The notes under the pieces: generated by a model
The model's input: only the letters and a program-made list of their open reading frames with translations
What the model was told of the DNA's origin: nothing
Database searches by the model: none
Position numbers and translations under genes: made by a program
Part shown: piece after piece, positions 22,924-26,619 of the stretch
Layout of the letters: each line of letters starts with the position of its first letter
Numbering within the stretch: the stretch's first letter is position 1
Source of the DNA: Deltaproteobacteria bacterium UBA2221
Lineage (GTDB): Bacteria > Desulfobacterota > Syntrophorhabdia > Syntrophorhabdales > WCHB1-27
Assembly (NCBI GenBank): GCA_002328485.1
Contig: DCUF01000058.1
Location: 1 to 26,619 of the forward strand
DNA length: 26,619 bases
Direction: 5' to 3'

Positions 22924-23124
22924 CTATTTTTTCGGACGGGGCCTCAGTTCATAGATGATTCTCATATCATCGTTAAGGCCCAGGTGAATGCGTATAAGGG
23001 TCCTCATGTACTCGCTGCCGGTGAGACCGTTGTCGGCGCAGTACTTTTCTAAGGCGGCCATTTCGTGCTCGGTAAGCCGGACGGTGAGAGTCTTTATGCG
23101 CGGCGAAACCCTTTTCTTTGCCAT
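22924..23124 (-). CDS. Small ribbon-helix-helix protein, possible transfer regulator
   Basis: 66 residues. A basic N-terminus (MAKKRVSPRIK) is followed by the strand TLTVRLTEHEMAALEKY and the turn NGLTGSEYMRTLIR, a clear ribbon-helix-helix / MobC-like pattern. It is transcribed toward the transfer operon, with a 258-bp A/T-rich gap holding the operon promoter and inverted repeats. It may repress the tra promoter or act as a relaxosome accessory protein. The sequence does not decide between these. Confidence 0.65.
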   Translation of the reverse strand: MAKKRVSPRIKTLTVRLTEHEMAALEKYCADNGLTGSEYMRTLIRIHLGLNDDMRIIYELRPRPKK

Positions 23125-23438
23125 ATGGCCCCCTGTATAAGCGTTGCAGACTCCCCTTCAAAGATTGGGGTAAATGTACCACTTGTGAGAATAAACATAA
23201 AATGGAATTAACTACTTGAGCTGTTTTCTGGATCGAGGCTGTGGTCAATGTTTTACTTATTACGAACAACGAGAGTGTTGTGCTATGCGGCGAAGACCCA
23301 GAGAAACAGCCATCTTGGACAATGAGGGGAATGCTTGAGATGCTTGTTACACCTGCTACTGTTCGATTTGCTGTTGCTGAAGGTTTCATCAAATACCATC
23401 AGAAATGGCGAATCCGGGCAGGAGACCCCGACCTACCA
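23125..23438. other. Intergenic stretch without a recognised gene
   Basis: Between the RHH gene and the left end of the IS21-type element I find only the possible RHH promoter and a plus-strand ORF beginning GTG 23241 that runs on into the IS end. That ORF has no good ribosome site and matches no family I know. It may be debris left by rearrangement. Confidence 0.4.
23134..23161 (-). promoter_or_regulatory. Possible promoter for the RHH gene
   Basis: Minus strand TTGAAG (23161-23156) and TATACA (23139-23134) with a 16-bp spacer lie only about 10 bp before the ATG at 23124. The transcript would have a very short leader, which makes this call uncertain. Confidence 0.3.
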
Positions 23439-23535
23439 TGCCCAATCCACTCTCCTCGAACACTCCGTCCGTCTTATCCGAACGGCTGTCCCGGCTCTCC
23501 GTCCCCGGCCACCCTTACTCTAAATAAGTGTTCGA
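23439..23535. repeat. IS21 left end with multiple terminal repeats
   Basis: Three related 8-mers lie at the left end: TCGAACAC at 23456-23463, CCGAACGG at 23478-23485 and GTGTTCGA at 23528-23535. In reverse, the first two copy the right-end arrangement with almost the same spacing (22 versus 23 bp). They are probably transposase-binding sites. Confidence 0.65.
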
Positions 23536-23537
23536 TC

Positions 23538-24275
23538 TCATGTCAATCCTGAATGCGTCTTTCTCATCGATTCTCCCGTCATTATGATTTTGTGAGCATT
23601 GTGGACGATCCTGTCGCAGATGGCGTCTGCAAGGGTAGGATCGCCGATAGCGTCATGCCATAGGTCGAGGGGGAGTTGGCTCACGATGATGGTTGACCTC
23701 ACCTGATGCCGATCCTCCATGATCTCAAGAAAGTCCCTCCTGCCCTCGTCTGTAAAGGAGTTGAGTCCCCAGTCGTCAATGATAAGGAGTCTCATCCTCT
23801 GAAGGCGGCCGAGGAGCTTCACGTAGCTGCCGTCGGCACGAGCCACTTTCAGCTCTTGCGCCAGCCGGGGCATGCGGACGTAAAGCGCGCTGATACCCTG
23901 CCTGATTGCACTGTTGCCCAACGCACAGGCGATATAGGTCTTGCCCACGCCGGTCGGGCCGATCACGATGAGATTATTGTGGCTCCTGATCCATTCGTTC
24001 TGGCAGAGTCTGAAGAGGCCGTCTTTCGTCATGCCCCGTTGTGTTCTGAAATCGATGTCCTCGAAGCAGGCAGAGGGGTGGCGAAAGTGGGCCTGGGAGG
24101 CAAGGTTCTTAAACTGTCTGTTCTCCCGGTAGAGCTTCTCCTTATCAACAAGGAGCGCAAGCCTTTCATCAAAACCGAAGTCTCTATATTCAGGGTTATT
24201 CATCTGTTCTCTCAACCCTTCTGTCATACCGTGGAGCTTCATCGCGAGAAGCTTCTCGATCGTTGCCTCAATCAT
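23538..24275 (-). CDS. istB: IstB AAA+ ATPase of the IS21-type element
   Basis: 245 residues, the usual IstB length. Walker A GPTGVGKT is near 105-112 and Walker B RLLIIDDWGL near 163-172. The N-terminus IEKLLAMKLHGMTEGL is standard for IstB. IstB selects target DNA and activates the IstA transposase. Its ATG (24275) overlaps the end of istA by 8 bp, so the two are translationally coupled. Confidence 0.95.
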   Translation of the reverse strand: MIEATIEKLLAMKLHGMTEGLREQMNNPEYRDFGFDERLALLVDKEKLYRENRQFKNLASQAHFRHPSACFEDIDFRTQRGMTKDGLFRLCQNEWIRSHNNLIVIGPTGVGKTYIACALGNSAIRQGISALYVRMPRLAQELKVARADGSYVKLLGRLQRMRLLIIDDWGLNSFTDEGRRDFLEIMEDRHQVRSTIIVSQLPLDLWHDAIGDPTLADAICDRIVHNAHKIIMTGESMRKTHSGLT

Positions 24276-25818
24276 GGTCCGCCTCCCCGTAATAGCTCTT
24301 TCCCCTCACATTGGCGTGCAACGGGATGATCCTTTGTTTCGCCTCAGGCGTCACTTTCTCCAGTCCCCGCTCCAGGAGAGATTTGACGCTTTTGTAGTTG
24401 TATGCCTGAAGATCGAGGGCACGTAGGCATGCCTGCTCCACCCGCTCGGAAGGATAGAGCTTCGCCAGCCGAATGAGGCCGAGACAACTGCGGTAACCAT
24501 GCTCCGGATGCTCCCGGTGCTCCATGATCGCCTCCATGAGCATCCGTGTATGGGGTCCTATCTTCTCACCCCACGATGTTATCCGCTCGGGGGTCCATTC
24601 GAGGTACCGCCTGTGGTGGTGAGGCATGTGGAGCTTGTCGGTGACGAAGGCGCCCGGCTTGTTGACCCTCATGTTGGAGGCCACCCGTTTACCTTTATGG
24701 AAGACCTCTATTATTGAAGACGTATAGCTGATGTCGACCTTCTGGCCCATGAGGGTGTAGGGAACGCTGTAATGGGTCTTCTCGACGTCGACATGATAAT
24801 CGATGTGAACCGTGGCCTTCTTCCAGGCGGTGATCGTGTAACGTTCTTGAGGCAGGGGGCGCAGTGCCGGTTTGTCGATCTCCACGTAGAGGTCACAACG
24901 GGATTTTTCGATGCCGGTCATGGGCCTTTCGTTCAGCTTCTTCGTCTCCTCCGCGATGGCCTTGTTGAGTTCGGCCAGGCCGAAGAACGTCCTGTTCCGG
25001 AGTGATGCGAGGATACGCCGTTGCGCCTGGAGGACGCCTGATTCGACCTTCGCCTTGTCCCGTGCTTTCTTCACCCTTGTCGGCAGGACGGCGACGTGGT
25101 AGTGCTCCGCCATGGCCGCGAAGGTCCTGTTGATATCGGGCTCATAGTAAGAAGGGTGAGTGACTCCCGATTTCAAATTGTCAGGCACGAGGTACTCGGT
25201 ACAGCCTCCATAGAACTCGAAGGCCCTGATCGTGCAGTCGACGAAGTTCCCTACGGTTTGATCGGCGACGGCCCTCGCGAAGAGATACGAGCTTGCACCA
25301 AGGACGGCAACGTAGAGTTCCGCCTCGATGATCTTCCCCGTCACCGGGTCCTGGTAGGGGGCCTTGTCTCCGGAGAAGTCGATGAAGGTTTTCTCGCCGG
25401 CCTTGTGGTTGAACCTCATGACGGGGTCCCCCTTCTTTATCCATTCACGGTAGAGGTCATAGAACCGGCTCCGCTCGTAGCCGTCCGGGTTGTCCTTCTT
25501 ATACTCCTCATAGAGGATCTGGAGGGTTACGCCCTTCTTGGTCATCTCCTTCGAGAGGTATTCGAAGTCAGGCAAGAGTTTTGCCGGCGTCTTCTCCTCT
25601 TTGGGGAACAGGAGTTCTTCCAATTCATCGTCGCCCATTACTGCGATCTCACCGTAGGGGACGCCCAGTTCCTTGAGTCTGTCCACGTACGCATGGGCGG
25701 TTGATGTCGAGATGTCGCACGCCCGCGCAATGGGACGGACGCCCAGCTTAAACTCCAATAACAATCGTGCTGCCTCTTTCAGTTTCCTCACGGGGATCCT
25801 CCTCCCTTTTTTCTTCAT
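24268..25818 (-). CDS. istA: IstA transposase (DDE) of the IS21-type element
   Basis: 516 residues. An N-terminal helix-turn-helix (KLKEAARLLLEFKLGVRPIA, then CDISTSTAHAYVDRL) is followed by the DDE catalytic core. The acidic residues are in FIDFSGD (near 146), LVPDNLKSG (near 211) and KAKVESGV (near 257). A C-terminal Mu-transposase-like domain contains SVPYTLMGQKVDISY. The ATG at 25818 has TGGAGGGC upstream. It appears intact, so the element may still be able to move. Confidence 0.95.
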   Translation of the reverse strand: MKKKGRRIPVRKLKEAARLLLEFKLGVRPIARACDISTSTAHAYVDRLKELGVPYGEIAVMGDDELEELLFPKEEKTPAKLLPDFEYLSKEMTKKGVTLQILYEEYKKDNPDGYERSRFYDLYREWIKKGDPVMRFNHKAGEKTFIDFSGDKAPYQDPVTGKIIEAELYVAVLGASSYLFARAVADQTVGNFVDCTIRAFEFYGGCTEYLVPDNLKSGVTHPSYYEPDINRTFAAMAEHYHVAVLPTRVKKARDKAKVESGVLQAQRRILASLRNRTFFGLAELNKAIAEETKKLNERPMTGIEKSRCDLYVEIDKPALRPLPQERYTITAWKKATVHIDYHVDVEKTHYSVPYTLMGQKVDISYTSSIIEVFHKGKRVASNMRVNKPGAFVTDKLHMPHHHRRYLEWTPERITSWGEKIGPHTRMLMEAIMEHREHPEHGYRSCLGLIRLAKLYPSERVEQACLRALDLQAYNYKSVKSLLERGLEKVTPEAKQRIIPLHANVRGKSYYGEADHD

Positions 25819-25893
25819 CTGCCCTCCATACGCGAGTGTTGAAGGGGGCAGTGTAGCACGTGGGGCAGGGAGGAGAAGGAATCCATTCTTTCC

Positions 25894-26017
25894 CGAACAC
25901 CGAATCCAATCAGGAGAAAAAAGTGTTCGAGGACAAATGGATTTACCGTTCGGGTATCATTGGATTGAGTGTTCGACTAAAAGTGGATTTGGTGTTCGAG
26001 GAGGGGCGGATTTTGCA
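25894..26017. repeat. IS21 right end with multiple terminal repeats
   Basis: Repeats lie at 25894-25900 (CGAACAC, reversed), 25923-25930, 25969-25976 and 25992-25999 (GTGTTCGA), with CCGTTCGG at 25946-25953. From 25923 on they are spaced exactly 23 bp apart, about two helical turns. GGATT precedes several of them. The outermost copy belongs to the terminal inverted repeat ending at 26017. Confidence 0.7.
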
Positions 26018-26619
26018 CGTTCTGCTCGCGTAGGTTGCCGAATGAAGCCTCAGGTCGTGCGGTCGAATTTTCACGTTCACCTTTTCTCCAAGCCTGAGGA
26101 CAAAGGGTCTGGCAGTTGAGTAGCAGATAGGAAAGAGCCTGTCGTCAGGGAGTATGCTCTTGGCTTCAATGTACCCCTTCAGCCTCATTGCCAACGTCTC
26201 CGGCATGAATGCGCTTTCTTCTTCGCGAGCTGACTTCGGGTGCCGTAATGTGAGCCTTCGCGCGTTCACATCCGACGCTCGCAGATTCAACACTTCTCCT
26301 ATCCTCAAACCGCGCCGCGCCTGCAATTCAAGAATGAGCCTGCCCCTCACTTTTTGGCATCGGTATATGACCTCGTCAACGACCTGTCGGCCAATACTCT
26401 CTGCCTCATCCGGGGAGCCCTGAATGTTTTCGATAGTAACGAATCGTTGCAAGGATTCACCATGCCAGTATGGGTTCTCTCGATAATGAAGTTGAAGAAT
26501 GCCTTCATCTGGGCATAGCGGAGCCGTGCAGTTGTCTGGCACGCCCTTCGGTAAGAGAGGTCCTCAGGAGAGACGCCGTAGAGCGCAGTATCCCGAGGTA
26601 TGCTCAAAAGTTGTTGATG
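26018..26619 (-). pseudogene. Tyrosine recombinase/integrase, frameshifted and truncated by the IS21 insertion
   Basis: The gene enters from the right window edge. The N-terminal core-binding domain (ARLRYAQMKAFFNFIIERT...NPCNDSLLSKTFRAP) reads in one frame to about 26390. The catalytic domain then continues in another frame: QVVDEVIYRCQKVRGRL, the first catalytic Arg in ARRGLRIGEVL, then the HDLR motif in RPHDLRLHSATYASR. It stops at the IS end (26017). The last catalytic His/Trp and the nucleophile Tyr are lost and are not found on the other side of the IS. With one frameshift and one truncation it cannot be active. It is probably the former integrase of this element. Confidence 0.85.

Larger units (their letters stand above)
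23439..26017 (-). mobile_element. IS21-family insertion sequence (istA/istB)
   Basis: About 2.58 kb, in the IS21 size range. It carries the diagnostic istA-istB pair on the minus strand and imperfect terminal inverted repeats that begin TGC and contain TCCTCGAACAC at both ends (23439-23463 and 26017-25992). It interrupts a tyrosine recombinase gene at its right end. The flanking bases (left ...CCTACCA, right CGTTCTG...) show no target duplication. This suggests a rearrangement after insertion, or that the true ends differ by a few bases. Confidence 0.85.

Noticed and set aside
23241..23552. Plus-strand ORF of 103 codons starting GTG 23241
   Set aside because: No proper ribosome site, unrecognised sequence, and its last third lies in the IS21 left end; probably chance or debris.
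1..26619. CRISPR arrays, tRNA and rRNA genes
   Set aside because: No regularly spaced repeat-spacer array and no recognisable tRNA or rRNA sequence was seen on either strand by reading.

Overview
This window looks like part of an integrative or plasmid-borne conjugative element from a Gram-negative bacterium. The evidence is a full P-type (Trb/VirB-like) type IV secretion operon with an outer-membrane core, a lipoprotein and a pilin. The exact host cannot be fixed from the sequence. Gene content and moderate G+C would fit a deltaproteobacterial or Nitrospirota-type environmental organism, but that is inference.

Left part (1-6205, + strand): a tightly packed, apparently A+T-richer accessory operon. 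In order it holds the 3' end of an unknown gene, a thymidylate-kinase-like P-loop kinase, a protein of the 5-hmdU DNA kinase helical / alpha-glutamyl-putrescinyl-thymine pyrophosphorylase type, a thymidylate-synthase-fold enzyme, a ThsB-like TIR protein, an Nmad2 (nucleotide-modification-associated) protein and a large TIR-SLOG protein. Genes overlap or abut almost everywhere. This joins thymine/uracil nucleotide or DNA-base modification enzymes to two TIR proteins (predicted NADases) and a predicted nucleotide-sensing SLOG domain. I regard it as the candidate undescribed (probably anti-phage or conflict) system.

Junction (6206-6733): the operon ends next to a 5' remnant of a DUF932-like plasmid gene in the opposite orientation, suggesting that the cassette was inserted into, or replaced, the end of the transfer region. 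A long structured hairpin (6602-6668) lies here.

Transfer region (6734-22665, - strand), in transcription order: traF (pilin peptidase), a transglycosylase (trbN/virB1), trbB, trbC, trbD, trbE, trbJ, trbK (entry-exclusion-like lipoprotein), trbL, trbF, trbG, trbI, a MOBF TrwC/TraI-type relaxase-helicase, a small TraD-like protein, a likely oriT region with an 18-bp inverted repeat and a 13-bp tandem repeat, two small ribbon-helix-helix-like proteins and the VirD4-type coupling protein. The B-C-D-E-J-K-L-F-G-I order follows the Ti-plasmid trb operon without trbH, but it is combined with a MOBF relaxase. A strong sigma70-type promoter (22733-22761) drives the operon, with a small RHH protein gene just upstream as a plausible regulator.

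Right end (23439-26619): an IS21-family element (istA/istB, ends 23439 and 26017) has inserted into a tyrosine recombinase gene that also carries a frameshift. The recombinase, probably the element's integrase, is therefore dead.
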